A stretch of 64,000 nt of DNA, from assembly GCA_028015205.1 (NCBI GenBank), contig CM051510.1, forward strand, positions 30,194,580 to 30,258,579. Direction: 5' to 3'. A model generated the notes under the pieces. That model made no database searches and was not told where the DNA came from. It worked only from the letters and a program-made list of their open reading frames with translations. Positions 45,401 through 56,542 of the stretch are shown here, piece by piece (the first letter of the stretch is position 1; each line of letters starts with the position of its first letter). Made by a program: the position numbers and the translations under genes. The DNA comes from Mytilisepta virgata. Lineage: Eukaryota > Mollusca > Bivalvia > Mytilida > Mytilidae.

Positions 45401-48400
45401 ATTATATTTGATCGAAGTTTTCATTTGTTGTTGTCGGTGTCACAAAATAATTTCTGTCACATTTTTCTCAAGAACCACACTAGCCAGCTTCCTGATATTT
45501 TGCATAAATCATCAGTATGGAGAACTATATCGTTTGAAATCAGTTTCAAATCTGTGGCATGTCTACCTCCTGTTCATTGGAACCTAGAATATTTTTGAGA
45601 TAGAAGACTTTGTCACATTTTTCTCAGGAACCACACAAGTTAGCTTCCTGATATTTGGCACGGAGCACCAGTATGGAGAACTGTATTGTGTAAGGCAGTT
45701 TGAAATCTGCCACATGTCCACCAGTGCTTTCAATAGAAGCCGGTTGCCGGCGAAAATCGGCGGGTATTTAGTGGTCAACCGCCGGCTACTTTTTTGACAG
45801 TAAAAAAAATTAAAACGTAAAATTAAAAGATCAATGAAAACTATGTTACTGCTTTTATCATTCGATTAACTTCCTTGTTCGATGTAAACAAAGTGCGTCC
45901 GTGCGCATTTTAGTACGCCGATTTCTATAGTCTTGGATTTGCTGGTAATTTACTTTTTCTATTTCAAAGTAAAACTTGCCAAACACAAATCATTGTGAAA
46001 ATAACATTCTTTTATAAGCCCAGGTATCAATTCAAGGTATAGGTAGCTTCTTTGATGAAAATGCAGGTATCTATTTATCAATAACTGCTAATAGAAAACA
46101 GAAGAGCAATTTTAACAACTGAAATTGATTTGACCAGTTGCAAAAAAGTATGCTGATGGTCCGACTGTTTTGGGAGTAATAGAATATAATTAGATTTCTT
46201 ATCACTGACCAAGATGCAAGACATTGAAAAGAAAACAACTGGAAATGTACATTCAAAATTTTAATAGGTTTATCAAAAAATATCATTAGAATGATGATAA
46301 ACAAATACATTTAAAATGCATAATAATGTGCTCCAAATCCAACACATCAAAATAGCAATGTGAAAGTTAGAATTTTTTTCAGAATACTTCAAAATAATAA
46401 GAATTTTCAATTTTACACACACAAAATTGTTGTTTTGAGAGCTAAAATTAGTTGCCAGGAGAGTGCCAGAATGCAGGATTTTGCACCATTTACTCCAGAG
46501 CCGTAAGCTGCCGAGCTAAGCTCGCCGACTCGGCCGGCTTTGACGGCCTCGTTTTAAAAACTAATAGCTGTCTACTTTTTTTATTTAGCCGCCTACTCTT
46601 AAATCTATTGAAACCCCTGAGTCCACTTCCCGTTTGACGGAACTTAGAATATTTTACAGATAGAAAATTTCTGTGACATTTTCTCGGGAACCACACAGGT
46701 TACCTTCCTGATGTTTGGCACAGAGCATCAGAAAGTGAACTGCATCGTGTAAGGCAGTTTTAGATCTGGATACGTTTTCATCATGATGATGCTTTTGATG
46801 ATGAAGTAAATTTTCAAAAGAAAATAAGTACACAGGCAACACGTCTTCCATGGAAGACTTACCACTAAATATTTCTACGCTTTCAATAGTTAAAACTTCA
46901 ACTTACCACTCTCCAAGGCTCATAATTTGAAGATTGATATTTTTTTTCTTTCAGGTGAATGTGGTGTTGTTCTCCAAGACTCACCATTGGATAGTGATGA
47001 TTCTCATAGCCTAGATGAATTGCAGAAGCATTACAAAGATAAGATCCTCGTGATGGACAAAACACACACCAAATTCCTAAAGACCGATCCACGCTTCAAG
47101 TTTCCCACTTCCTGTGGAGTTTGTGGACGTGACTTAGTCAATTCATATTCTCTGCTGCGTCACATAACTGATAAAATAAAATCTAGAAAGAATGATTGGG
47201 AAATGCATGAAAATTTCTTAGAAACAATAACAGATGGATTATGGGGTTTGTTTATATGTCATAGTGAACACATCAATCATTTATGTACAGGGATGATTCT
47301 GTCTTTTAAGGTATCCGGACCATAATAGATCATGATCGAAAATTGTATCTCTTTTTGACCGTGAATGGCTGAAACAAACAATTTAAAGCTGGAATTTTGT
47401 ATATATATTTTTCTGAAGTTGAAACACACTTTGTTGCTTATATGCAGAGTGTGTAAAAATAAGTTAGTTACATTGGCATTTCCAAAGTTTGCCGATAATT
47501 ACCGAGGTCATTTCAGTTGCGTTGTATGGAACATCCGGGAAATTTTGAATAATCACGTGGTCATTTATGGTCCGGATACCTTAACCTAGGTTTATCTGAT
47601 GAATTTTTATTCAAAATGTAGTTAAACAAGTTTAAATATTCTTAAAACTTGGTTCAGAGGTCAGAGTAAGCTGATTTTATTCAATATTTGGCCTATTGAA
47701 TTTTCGTTTAGTAGAAATGAAGATTTTATCAGATATTTTTTTTTTTTTTAAATGTATTTTTTTAAGGGAATTTATATTACAATCACACATTTCCAATTCA
47801 TAATAATATATTATAAAGTGTGAAATATGTGCATAAACCCTAAAGGTTATTTTGAATAGACGTAAAACTAAATTTCAATCAGTCCTTTCAGTATATATAT
47901 CCCTAATGCAGAAACATGTCCTTGTAATAACATCAGGGTTTATCAAGAAAATTAATTCAAAGACAAAAAAGTTAACCAATGAATTAAATGTCATGTTACA
48001 TCTAATAATATTTATTTTTTGACAGAAAGAGACATAGGACTGACTGATGAAAAACAGTGTTTAGACTGGTTACTGTTACATTTAGTTGAAAGCTATGAAG
48101 GAGAGGACACTGACAGTGATAGTGACGATGATGGCCTTCATGCTTTGTTTGGGTAAGGTTAATTCTAGGGATTATAATCTTCATCGTTTAGAAAATGTGT
48201 TCTCTAGTAAGAATAAGCATTTTCTTGCTGCTGCGTTATAGATGTAATATTGCTGATCAGGAACATACACAGTCAACCTGTTATAATGGTATATGACTGT
48301 TTGGACAAAGGTAAAGTGGGTGACATATGACAGGTGACTGTTTTATCAAGATTCACCTTGAGTGACAAATCCCAATTTATGTTTCAAGTCTGGAACGGGC

Positions 48401-50697
48401 AAGCCACTATCGTCACCAAACATGTAATATAAATATTTAATATATAATTATACCCCCCCGCAAACAAAGTTGGGGGGGGGGGGGTATATAGGAATCAGCC
48501 TGTCTGTCTGTCTAGAATTTTTTTGTACCCGCAGTTTCTCAAACATGCCTAATCAGGTCGAGACATAGGGATCACTATCTGTCATCTTGCGTCGTCACAC
48601 TTTTCTTCTATCCTCAACTACTAAACCGCTCAAAGGAATTTGATGAAACTTTCTTTGTGCATTAACTTTTATGCACAGGTCTGCATATATATATTTCATT
48701 TGTAGAAAATTTTTAATTTTTTTTGGTAAAAAAATTTACATTTTTGAAAAAAAAGGGGGGGGGGCTTCTATCCTCAACTACTCCATAACCGCTCAAAGCA
48801 ATTTGATGAAACTTACTCTGTGCATTAACCTTAATGCAAAGGTGCATATAAATTTCATTTTTAGAAAATTTTAATATCTTTTATAAAAATTGATGTCCAA
48901 AGGCGACACTTGTCTTCCTTGGAAGACTCACACATTTTTTTGTACCCGCTGTTTCTCAGACATGCCTCATCAGAGGTTATTGGAAACTTTGCATACTGGT
49001 AGATCCTAGTACGTAGATGTGCACATGCGAAGTATGTCCTGGTCCAATACTTTTCCCATAATTTTATACCCTTTTGTTCCCTCAGTTATACCCAGTTGGA
49101 CTTAGAAATTGTGAGACAATTCAACATGATAAGGATGCCCTAGTCCATTAAATTAACAGCAGCGGGTATAGTTAGTGAGGTTCCCTCACAGTTCTAGTTA
49201 GTTTGAAATTGAAGGTTTCTATGGCTGCTGACCCAATAAGAGAGTTGTAAAGTTAAATAAACAGATTAGTCACCTGGGAGGGGGGGTTACAAGGCAGATA
49301 GCCATTAACATTTTAATTTTGTGGTGGCCATTAAATTAGTACCTGTATCTTTATATATATTCTCCTTCAGGTACGAGTGAGTTATGGAATTTCTCCACCC
49401 GAGATAGTTAAATTTTCGATTTTCAACACGCGAGCCTTTTCCATAAAAATTCCATAACTCACGAGTAAATTGAAGGAGAATCTGTTTCTCCTATGATTTT
49501 CGACAAAAACCTCAAGAAAATGTCGTTGCTATGTAGTTTGTTTACATAGACGTCATTTCGGGACTTCTCTAGTTTATCGTTCTAATAATTGTAGAAAAAA
49601 GGGCGGTTATTCCAACGTAGAATTTTAATCACCGGGAAGTGGTTAAAGATATTATGTATTTTTATCCCACCGATTAAACACGTCAGGAAAAGGAGAAATA
49701 TAGATTCTCCTTCAGGCACGAGTGAGTTATGGAATTTCTCCATCCCGAGATAGTTAAATTTCGATTTTCAACACGCGAGCCTTTAGCGAGCGTGTTAAAA
49801 TCTAAAATTTAACTATTGAGGGTGGAGAAATTCCATAACTCACGAGTAAATTGAAGGAGAATCTGTTTCTCCTATGATATTCGACAAAAACCTCAAGAAA
49901 ATGTCGTTGCTATGTAGTTTGTTTACATAACGTCATTTCGGGACTCCTCTAGTTTATCGTTCTAATAACTGTAAAAAAAAAGGGCGGTAATTCCCACGTA
50001 GAAATTTAATCACCGGGAAGTGGTTAAAAATATTATGTATTTTTATCCCACCGATTAAACAAGTCAAGAATAGGAGAAAAATTGTTCTTCCACTTGTACC
50101 TGATTTTTTTTTTCATTTTAAACTGAACTGTTGAGGCTGGATTTTTCCATTTATATAGTTTAGTTTTATTTAGTTTAAACCTATTTATTTATAATGGATT
50201 GGGAAATAAGTTAAACCAACTTCTACTAATCATCCATTTAATGGGTTTGAGATCAGCCTTTAAGCATATTCTTTTTTTTTTGGACACCTACAGGGGAGTA
50301 TTTAGTGTACTAAGGGTGTTGCTCTTCCATAACATGAGACAATCTTATTTCATCCCTATCCTGAAGGGCTAGCATGTTTTCAAGTTTCTTAAATCTCCAT
50401 TGTGACTATTGTCTTGTAATGCATTTCTCTGACCACTGGAAGCATTAAAGCAAATGCATATATATATTAATCAGTGTATTTCATCATTATTACAGATTGA
50501 TGGCATTGGGCAAACATATTCATGGTGGATCACATTTTTATCACGACTATGAAGATGATGACTCTCCCGACTCTGACGATTACGGTAATCCATGGGGGAT
50601 GGATGACGATGATGTATGGGAGCTGGCTTGTCAGGGGATTAAACCTTGGGATGCAGAGGCAGGAGCTGCACTAGCAGTATTAAATGGGCATTTCTGA
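39420..50697 (+). CDS. Two-finger CCCH zinc-finger protein with acidic C-terminus
   Basis: Coding exons are 39420-39544, 41349-41652, 44819-44981, 46955-47245, 48026-48152 and 50496-50697, with consistent phases (2, 0, 1, 1, 2) and AG/GT borders. They total 1212 nt, giving 403 residues. Finger 1 is C8-x8-C17-x5-C23-x3-H27. Finger 2 is C38-x8-C47-x5-C53-x3-H57 and is split by intron 1. CCCH fingers usually bind RNA, so an RNA-related role is inferred. Residues 60-195 are Ser/Glu/Lys-rich. Around 198-295 there is SCGVCGRD and a LLRHI block (C251, C254, H267), possibly a degenerate C2H2-type site. The tail is highly acidic (SDSDDDG, DDDSPDSDD), ending AAALAVLNGHF-like. Exon 1 has an acceptor at 39396, so a 5' UTR exon lies upstream. 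The family could not be named. Confidence 0.75.
40375..40880 (+). repeat. Inverted repeat arm A (partner 43556-44165)
   Basis: Shares with its partner, in reverse, AATCGGCACCTGCACTGGTA, ATGTAATGGAATTTTATGCA, TTTCCATGGATATTT and TGACATTTGTTAGCTCACTT. It contains an open stretch that is not considered coding. Confidence 0.8.
41741..42065 (+). mobile_element. tRNA-headed SINE
   Basis: The head GGTGGCCGAGTGGTCTAGG (A box) and GTGAGTTCAAATCTCACC (B box) resemble a class II (Leu/Ser) tRNA with an expanded variable region. The body has GGTGGTTCTCTCCGGGTACT then CCGGCTTCCTCCACCA. The 3' part (TAAGGCCACACTTAAAAACA, GTTTGCACTAACCCGACCC) resembles the reverse of 44335-44400. It lies in intron 2 of the CCCH gene. 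Confidence 0.8.
42090..42266 (+). pseudogene. LINE reverse-transcriptase fragment, 5' half
   Basis: Reads KIWKQANVTPVLKED, NYRPISLISVLGKVMERCV and HLYLLPHDL, the first conserved RT blocks of CR1/jockey/RTE-type LINEs. The frame is interrupted at HDL by the transposon at 42267. Confidence 0.75.
42264..43484 (+). mobile_element. PIF/Harbinger-like TIR element, complete, 1215 bp, TSD TAA
   Basis: TIRs are GGGGACGACCATTTGATATT (42267) and its reverse complement (to 43481), followed inward by G- or C-runs. TAA duplications at 42264-42266 and 43482-43484 fit the TWA target of PIF/Harbinger. Removing the element and one TAA restores the LINE RT frame. Sub-terminal sequence matches 25-589 and 2027-2365. 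On the minus strand near 43010-43060 a frame ends in SEDSLPEEDD plus stop, perhaps a leftover C-terminus of an element protein. Confidence 0.8.
43485..43552 (+). pseudogene. LINE reverse-transcriptase fragment, 3' half
   Basis: In the restored frame it reads ITNHQSGFTPGVSAVSRLL, the RT block that follows HDL in intact elements (Q.GF.PG.S). It ends at the start of inverted repeat arm B. Confidence 0.7.
43556..44165 (-). repeat. Inverted repeat arm B (partner 40375-40880)
   Basis: Reverse complement of arm A, with a roughly 110-bp insertion around 43870-43995 bounded by 'aggcctgggtgccataaa' and 'atggcgcccaggcc', itself a small inverted-end element. The arms enclose coding exon 2 of the CCCH gene. 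Confidence 0.8.
44166..44410. repeat. Decayed DNA-element-like repeat
   Basis: Reverse reading starts TTTAGGCCACAATTAAAAAT and passes GTTTGCACTAACGCGCCCGA, related to the tail of the SINE at 41985-42060. A run of readable minus-strand codons is not convincing as a gene. Confidence 0.35.
45440..45725 (+). repeat. Tandem repeat of about 145 bp, interrupted (third unit 46625-46790)
   Basis: Units share 'cacatttttctca.gaaccac', AGCTTCCTGATATTTGGCA, GTATGGAGAACTGTAT and GTAAGGCAGTTT. The second and third units are separated by an inserted element. Confidence 0.6.
45728..46622. mobile_element. Inserted TIR element, about 890 bp
   Basis: The left end is CTTTCAATAGAAGCCGG and the right end, reversed, GGGGTTTCAATAGATTTAAG, sharing TTTCAATAGA. 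The GC-rich flanks (CCGGTTGCCGGCGAAAATCG; GAGCTAAGCTCGCCGACTCG) contrast with the AT-rich middle. It splits a tandem repeat, which marks its borders. Family unknown. Confidence 0.5.
47306..47584. mobile_element. 271-bp MITE with TTAA flanks
   Basis: Perfect 16-bp TIRs GGTATCCGGACCATAA (47310-47325) and the reverse complement (47565-47580), both bordered by TTAA (47306-47309, 47581-47584), the piggyBac-type target. It begins 60 bp after coding exon 4 of the CCCH gene. Confidence 0.75.
48447..49198 (+). mobile_element. Helitron-like element, hairpin plus CTAG end
   Basis: Begins with an inverted pair around TATACCCCCCC..GGGGGGGTATA and ends with stem GTGAGG/CCTCAC (49175-49189), then CTAG (49194-49197) and T, the Helitron 3' rule (hairpin, CTRR, insertion before T). 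Internal duplicate blocks 'cttctatcctcaactact' and 'caatttgatgaaact' are present. Confidence 0.55.
49366..50078 (+). repeat. Tandem pair of hairpin units, locus 1
   Basis: Units from about 49366 and 49708 start ATTCTCCTTCAGG.ACGAGTG. A 70-75-bp imperfect hairpin (AGTTATGGAATTTCTCCA with its reverse, around CAACACGCGAGC) is followed by GTTTCTCCTATGAT, GTCGTTGCTATGTAGTTTG and TTTTTATCCCACCGATTAA. The first unit has lost its loop region. Confidence 0.75.
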
Positions 50698-50991
50698 AAT
50701 TATATTCTTTGAAAGATAAGACATTGAGTATTAATTTGGACTTCTAAACTGGAGACTGTGATTTTTTGCATACATTTTCATGAAATATACTGCCATGTGA
50801 TGACTACTATTAAAAACAATTTTTTTTTTTTTTTTTTGGAGTTTGCATTTTGTGTAATTGATATTTACATTGTTAAAATTTATCTAATCTATATACATAC
50901 ATGTATGAGGTCAATTGAATTGTAGGTAATAATGAAATCTGTACTGACATAATTGTTTTAACCAATTCGATTGCAGTTTTCTCTTACAACC
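50698..50991. other. 3' UTR and flank of the CCCH gene
   Basis: AT-rich with a T-run at 50819-50838. No clear AATAAA close to the stop was picked out. Confidence 0.35.
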
Positions 50992-52160
50992 AGGGTTCCC
51001 ATGTTTCTGGGAAAACGGAAAAACCATTGAATTTTATTTTGGTGCTTCCAGTCAGGAAAGGTCCCGGAATAAACATAAAATGGTAAATAAAAATCTAGGG
51101 GTAAAGTTTGAATTTTGCAATTAATTTTGAAATTGGATGATTCCCCTTTCTTTCCGATGGTTTCGTCCTTGGTACATATAGTTTCTTCCCTCTTAATTGT
51201 GTGACGATTATAAATGACAAATAAGGTATGGCAAGTTGATATATATAGATTCTCCTTCAGGTACGAGTGAGTTATGGAATTTCTCCACCCGAAATAGTTA
51301 AATTTTCGATTTTCAACACGCAAGCCTTTAGCGAGCGTGTTAAAATCTAAAATTTAACTATTGAGGGTGGAGAAATTCCATAACTCACGAGTAAATTGAA
51401 GGAGAATCTGTTTCTCCTATGATTTTCGACAAAAACCTCAAGAAAATGTCGTTGCTATGTAGTTTGTTTACATAGACGTCATTTCGGGACTTCTCTAGTT
51501 TATCGTTCTAATAACTGTAGAAAAAAGGGCGGTAATTCCCACGTAGAAATTTAATCACCGGGAAGTGGTTAAAGATATTATGTATTTTTATCCCACCGAT
51601 TAAACACGCCAGGAATAGGAGAAATATAGATTCTCCTTCAGGAACGAGTGAGTTATGGAATTTCTCCATCCAAGATAGTTAAATTTTCGATTTTCAACAC
51701 GCGAGCATTTGGGAGTGTGTTAAAATCTAAAATTTTAACTATTGAGGGTGAAGAAATTCCATAACTCACGAGTAAATTGAAGGAGAATCTGTTTCTCCTA
51801 TGATTTTCAACAAAAACCTCAAGAAAATGCCGTTGCTATGTAGTTTGTTTACATAGAAGTCATTTCATGACTTCTCTAATTTATCGTTTCCAATAACTGT
51901 AGAAAAACTGCCAGCAATTCCCACGTAGAAATTTAATCACCAGGAAGTGGTTAAAAGTGTTTTGTATTTTTATCCCATCGATTAAACACGTCAGGAATAC
52001 GAGAAAAAAGTATAAATCGTAATCTTTCTTGCAGTTACGGATGATTGGTTTTAATTTATGATTTGACACGAGTCAGTGAATATGTGTTCTGTAAAATAAT
52101 CCTTGAAAATTTCTGGAAAAGTCCTTGAATTTCAAGTCAAGAAAAGAGTGGGGACCCTGT
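50992..52160. mobile_element. hAT-like element carrying nested hairpin units
   Basis: The ends are CCAGGGTTCCCATG (50992) and, reversed, ACAGGGTCCCCACTC (to about 52158), with CCTTGAAA-type sub-terminal words like those of 38931-39281. The hairpin dimer sits inside. An exact 8-bp duplication was not confirmed. Confidence 0.4.
51246..52012 (+). repeat. Tandem pair of hairpin units, locus 2
   Basis: Two further copies of the unit at 49366-50078, starting at about 51249 and 51628; the second is more diverged. Nested within the larger element at 50992-52160. Confidence 0.75.
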
Positions 52161-53385
52161 ATAACAAAGAGTCCACTTGAATTCGTTTAAATCAAACCTT
52201 AAATAGAATAGAGAATGGAAATGAGGAATGAGTCAAAGAGACAAAAACCCGAGCAGAAAACAGCTGAAGTTTTTATATTTGTTGACGTGACACAAAAAAA
52301 TGTGTAAACCCCCATTATATCATTCAGATGTGAAATTATCGGTAAAAATAATTATAAATAAACTGTTTTCATTAATATCTGATTTTAATTTGTATACAAA
52401 AAATTGATCTTTTGCATGAAATGTGAATAAAACAATTTCCATACATTATTTAGTGATCTTGGTTTTGGGAAATAAATATTTTCTATCTCTTTTACCGGTA
52501 AAAGAAGACCTTCATTGTTTTGTATCATTATGACGAGCCTGCATTGTTAATACTGGAAAAATGTGTTAACTGTATGTGTCATAACTTATATTTGTTCACG
52601 TCATTTTATTTAGAATTTCTAAAAGACAAAATAAATATTGGTGGTATACAGTACATTCCTCATAATTGCATACCCTTTTTGTCAGAATAAATTATGCAAT
52701 AAACAAGAGTGTGCTAAGAAGTGGAATTCTTTTTTTTCTTCTTGTAAAAACAAAATTTGTGTCATTTATATTGTCACAACATGCACAAAGCGCTAATCCA
52801 TTTACATGGATGTGGGACTGAGAGGGTAGGAAGGGAAGTGTTATTATATAGGACATGGGTCCTGGGTCATTTTTAGTGTGTGCCTTTCAAATGTACATTA
52901 AGTTATCTAAAAAAGTGTGTTGGTTGTGGGGGTATTTTGAAAAGTGCCTTCCTCCATTTTAATGGAGTAGCCCTATTTGTGATACATGTAATTACTATTA
53001 TAAACATATGTATTATGAAATTTGTAAACAATTCAGTCAATTTATTTCATCTATAAACTTTTTTTGTTTAAATTGTGTTTTTATTAATCTTTGTAATAAA
53101 GCATGTTTAGAGGAATGCCACTCACCCTGCACTCTAAAGACTCCTTCTGTGGTTTTCGAAAAAAGAAACAAATGGCCATGACTGAAGGCTATTATATGAA
53201 GTATTATATGATCCCTGCCTCCACTAATGACAAAAGTATGGAAATTTATTTCATACATGTATTAAGATTTTAGACCATTTAAGATGAAACAAATTTAAAG
53301 CATGTCTTTCAATATAATTTTTTTTATGAATAACCATATGAACAAATACTGCATTTTCATCATTGTTATATTTAGTAATAGCCAC
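52161..53385. other. Intergenic, no gene seen
   Basis: AT-rich. A block at 53110-53240 resembles, in part, 55640-55700 ('gatcatataatac'), so it is repeat debris, perhaps LINE. Confidence 0.35.
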
Positions 53386-53389
53386 CATT

Positions 53390-53756
53390 TTTTTTAACAA
53401 AACCTTGGATACTATTTACAAACTGGACCTTTTCTGTTGATAATATTCAATGTGATTTTGAACTTTTGGGTGTGTCTATATATTTAAAACTAAATTTTAA
53501 TTTGCATATATCCAACATATGTAAAAAAGGCATCAAGGCAATTAAATGTCCTAAAAGAAGGATTAAATCCTTGCCTAAAACGAATTGGTAAGCATCTCAC
53601 TACTTGGAAAAATTAACTATTTTTCATTTGTTTATAATTTCTAACTTTCATTACTGTCCCGTTGCATTGTTTGGCACTTCTGTGGAGAAACTAATACTAA
53701 TAAAATAGAAATATTTAAGAGAGAGTTCATAATATTCGTCTATGAAGATTTTAGTT
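53390..53756 (+). pseudogene. LINE RT C-terminal remnant (CR1/jockey-like)
   Basis: Blocks read through several frame breaks: ELLGVSIYLKLNFNLHISNI, CKKGIKA, KLTIFHLFIISNFHYCPVA and FGTSVEKLI. The pattern LGV-(L.F..HI..IC.KA)-(FI.SNFNYCP) is the C-terminal RT/thumb region of CR1/jockey-type LINEs. Ends where an AGGCCACACC element begins. Confidence 0.6.
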
Positions 53757-54030
53757 TAGGCCACACCAAATTAATTTTTCATTCTTTTGATTTTTGGATG
53801 TCAAAAATAGGTGCGAGCGGGCGAAATTTTTATTTTAATTTTTTTCTTGAAATCTTTTTTTTTTGGGTGAAGATTAAATTTATGTACATCAAAAAAAATT
53901 TTAAAATGAAATATTGTAAAAAAATCCAAACTTTTACATATTTTAGGAGTGGATAAACAATTTCAAGGGGCCAAATCATTCATATCATTAGCTTTAAAAT
54001 ATTTTGTGCATGCTTTTAGGCCACACCCTA
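53757..54030. mobile_element. Diverged MITE with AGGCCACACC ends
   Basis: From AGGCCACACCAAATTAATTT it parallels the reverse of 55737-56086 (GATGTCAAAAATAGGTGCGA, TCCAAACTTTTACATATTTT) for about 200 bp, then diverges to a second TTAGGCCACACC in the same orientation at about 54018. Confidence 0.5.
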
Positions 54031-54133
54031 GTGAACTAAGGTTAACATAGGATACTATGGGAAATTTTCTTATAGACCTTCTTGTCTGAAACCACTTGGC
54101 CAATTGGAACAAAACTTGGCAGCAATGGTCCTT

Positions 54134-55558
54134 TTTAGTTCATCTGACCCAAAGGGTCAAGTGAGCTATTCTCATCCGTACTTTAACAAAAACTACTGGG
54201 CCAAATGGAACCAAATTTGGCCATAAGCATCATTAGGGTATCTAGTTTAAAAATATGTCCGATGGCCTGCATGCCAACCAACATGGCTGACATGGCTAAA
54301 AATAGAACATAGGAGTAAACTACATTTTCTGTCTTATATATAAAAAATTAAAGCATTTAGAGCAAAACTGACATGGGGTAAAAATTTTCATCAGGTCAAG
54401 ATCTACTTGCCATGAAATTGTCAGAAGAATCGGTCTACCGTTTGTTGAGTTATTGCCCCTGGATTGTTAATTTTAAGGAATTTTGCAGTTTTAGCTTATT
54501 ATCTTGAATATTATTATAGATAAAGACAAATTGTAAACAGCAAAAATGTTCAACAAAGTAAGATCTACAAATAAGTCAACATGACCAAAATCATTGATTA
54601 ACCCCTTATAGGAGTTTTTGCCCTTTAAAGATGGCATCCAGCATAAAATTTCCTTTAAAGATCTCCTTTGAAACCACTGGGCCAATTGAGACCAAACTTT
54701 GGTGGAATGGTTCTTGGGTGGCCCCCTTCCAAAGATATGTCCAGCATCCCTGACTTCCAACTGACATGGCTGCTGTTACTAAAAATGGAAAAAAGGAGAT
54801 GAATTTCAAAAATCTAGAAGGCCAATTGGAACCAAAGTTGGCAGTAATGGTCCTTAGGAGGTTCTCTTCAGACATATGTCTGATAACCCAGATTGTTAAC
54901 CAAGATGGCCGCCACAGCCGAAATTAATTTAACATAGGGCCCTATGGGAAAATTCATTGAAAAATCTTCTTGTCTGAAACCACTTGACCAATTGGAACCA
55001 GACTTGGCAGCAATGGTCCTTAGATGGTCATCTTTCAGAAGTGTGTCCGATGACACGGACTGTCAACCAAGATGGCCGCCACAACCAAACTTAGTTTAAC
55101 ATAGGACCCTACGGGGAGTTTACTTAAAGATCTGCTTGTCTGAAACCACTTGGCCAATTAGAACAAAACTTTGCAACAATGGTCCTTAGGTGGTCTTCTT
55201 ACAGAATTATATCTGATGACCCTGCCCGTTATCCAAGATGGCCGCCAGAGCCGAATTAAGTTTAACATAGGACCCTATGAAAGAAATTCACTTAAACATC
55301 TTGTCTGAACAACTTGGCCAATTGGAACAAAACATGGCAGCTATGGTCCTTAGTTGGTCCACTTTCAGAATTATATCTGATGACCCTCTCCACCATCCAA
55401 GATGCTGCCAGATCGGAACTTAGTTTAACATAGGACCTAATGGGAAAGTTCACTGAAAGATCTTGTGAGCCAATTGGAACTTGACAGCAATGTTCCAGGC
55501 TGCCAGTCAAGATGGACATAGTCCAGGTGAGCAATACAGGCTCCTTGGAGCCTCTAGT
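54134..55558 (+). mobile_element. Helitron-like element, internal repeats, hairpin plus CTAG end
   Basis: Starts near a small stem TGACCC/GGGTCA (54144). The body repeats a unit of about 190-210 bp ('gaaaccacttggccaattgg', 'atggtccttaggtgg', 'aagatggccgcca', 'taacataggaccctatg'). Ends with stem GGCTCC/GGAGCC (55539-55552), CTAG at 55554-55557, then T. The hairpin, CTRR and T match Helitron 3' ends. Non-coding. Confidence 0.6.
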
Positions 55559-55734
55559 TTAAAATGTTATATCCCTTTTCGTAAAAATTATCTAACCTTA
55601 CTGAAAATGATGCAGAGATAGAGATATTGATTTATCTTAAACCTCCATTTCAGTTCAATATCACCAGGGATCATATAATACTATCATATACAGTTCCTGA
55701 TATCACTGAATGTTTATTGAGCAGTAAATACATA

Positions 55735-56088
55735 AAAGGCCACACCAAAATGATCTTTAGTTCTTTCGATTTTGCCGCTCCGATTTTTGGAAATATGTAA
55801 ATTTTAAGAAAGAAAAATTTGCTGCTTCATTTTGCAAAAATTCTGAAAGTGCCCCAAATTCTTCATTTTTTCAAAAAATTAGAAACAAAAATTGTTCGTC
55901 CACTTCTAAAATATGTAAAAGTTTGGATTTTTTTACAATATTTTATTTTAAAAATTTTTGCTACACGTAAATTTGATCTTCACCATAAAAAAAGAAGTTT
56001 CAAGAAAGAAAAAAAGTTAAAATTTTGCTCGCTCGCACCTATTTTTGACATCCAAAGAACGAAAAATTAATTTGGTGTGGCCTAAATG
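55735..56088. mobile_element. MITE of about 345 bp with GGCCACACCAAA ends
   Basis: The left end is GGCCACACCAAAATGATC; the right end reversed is GGCCACACCAAATTAATTTT. The flanks are A-rich, so the duplication (possibly AAA or TAA) is not certain. Confidence 0.65.
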
Positions 56089-56542
56089 ATTCTTTTGAAA
56101 AATTTTGTAATTAATCTTAATACAACAACAAATAATATGACCATTTTGGTCGTCTTATAATAATTTCAGAACCATTTTAATATCATACAATTATACTATT
56201 GAATCTAAAATCATGTAAAATCTGTTTAAAAAATCATGATCCATGCCTTTCTGGGAGGTTAAGGAAATATTTGCCTCAACCATTTTTATCATTGCATTTT
56301 TAGACTACTTGTTCCATTTTAAAAAATGTGATTCTCCTTTAGCACATTTTGTTTTTCTCTTATAGTGCCTCTCGATTAAGAATTTTTGTTGCGTTTCTTT
56401 TCTTTACAGATTTTCTTGGTTGCAGTGCGTTGTATTTCGTTCATTTGTTTTGGTCTCGGGTTACAGTAACCTGGTCTCCTGCTGAAAATAGTTTTTCGTT
56501 GCGCTAGCTTCACCTCAAATAGATCCCAGATTAGCCCTTAAA
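56089..56542 (+). other. Upstream region of the third gene
   Basis: No repeat is recognised in the last 150 bp before the ATG. The sequence around the start, AAAATGGCGGC, has a favourable initiation context and the YY1-like AAGATGGC type. Confidence 0.35.

Noticed and set aside
53037..53258. 73-codon minus-strand ORF
   Set aside because: Only faint LINE-like similarity to a nearby repeat at 55640-55700; too short to call.
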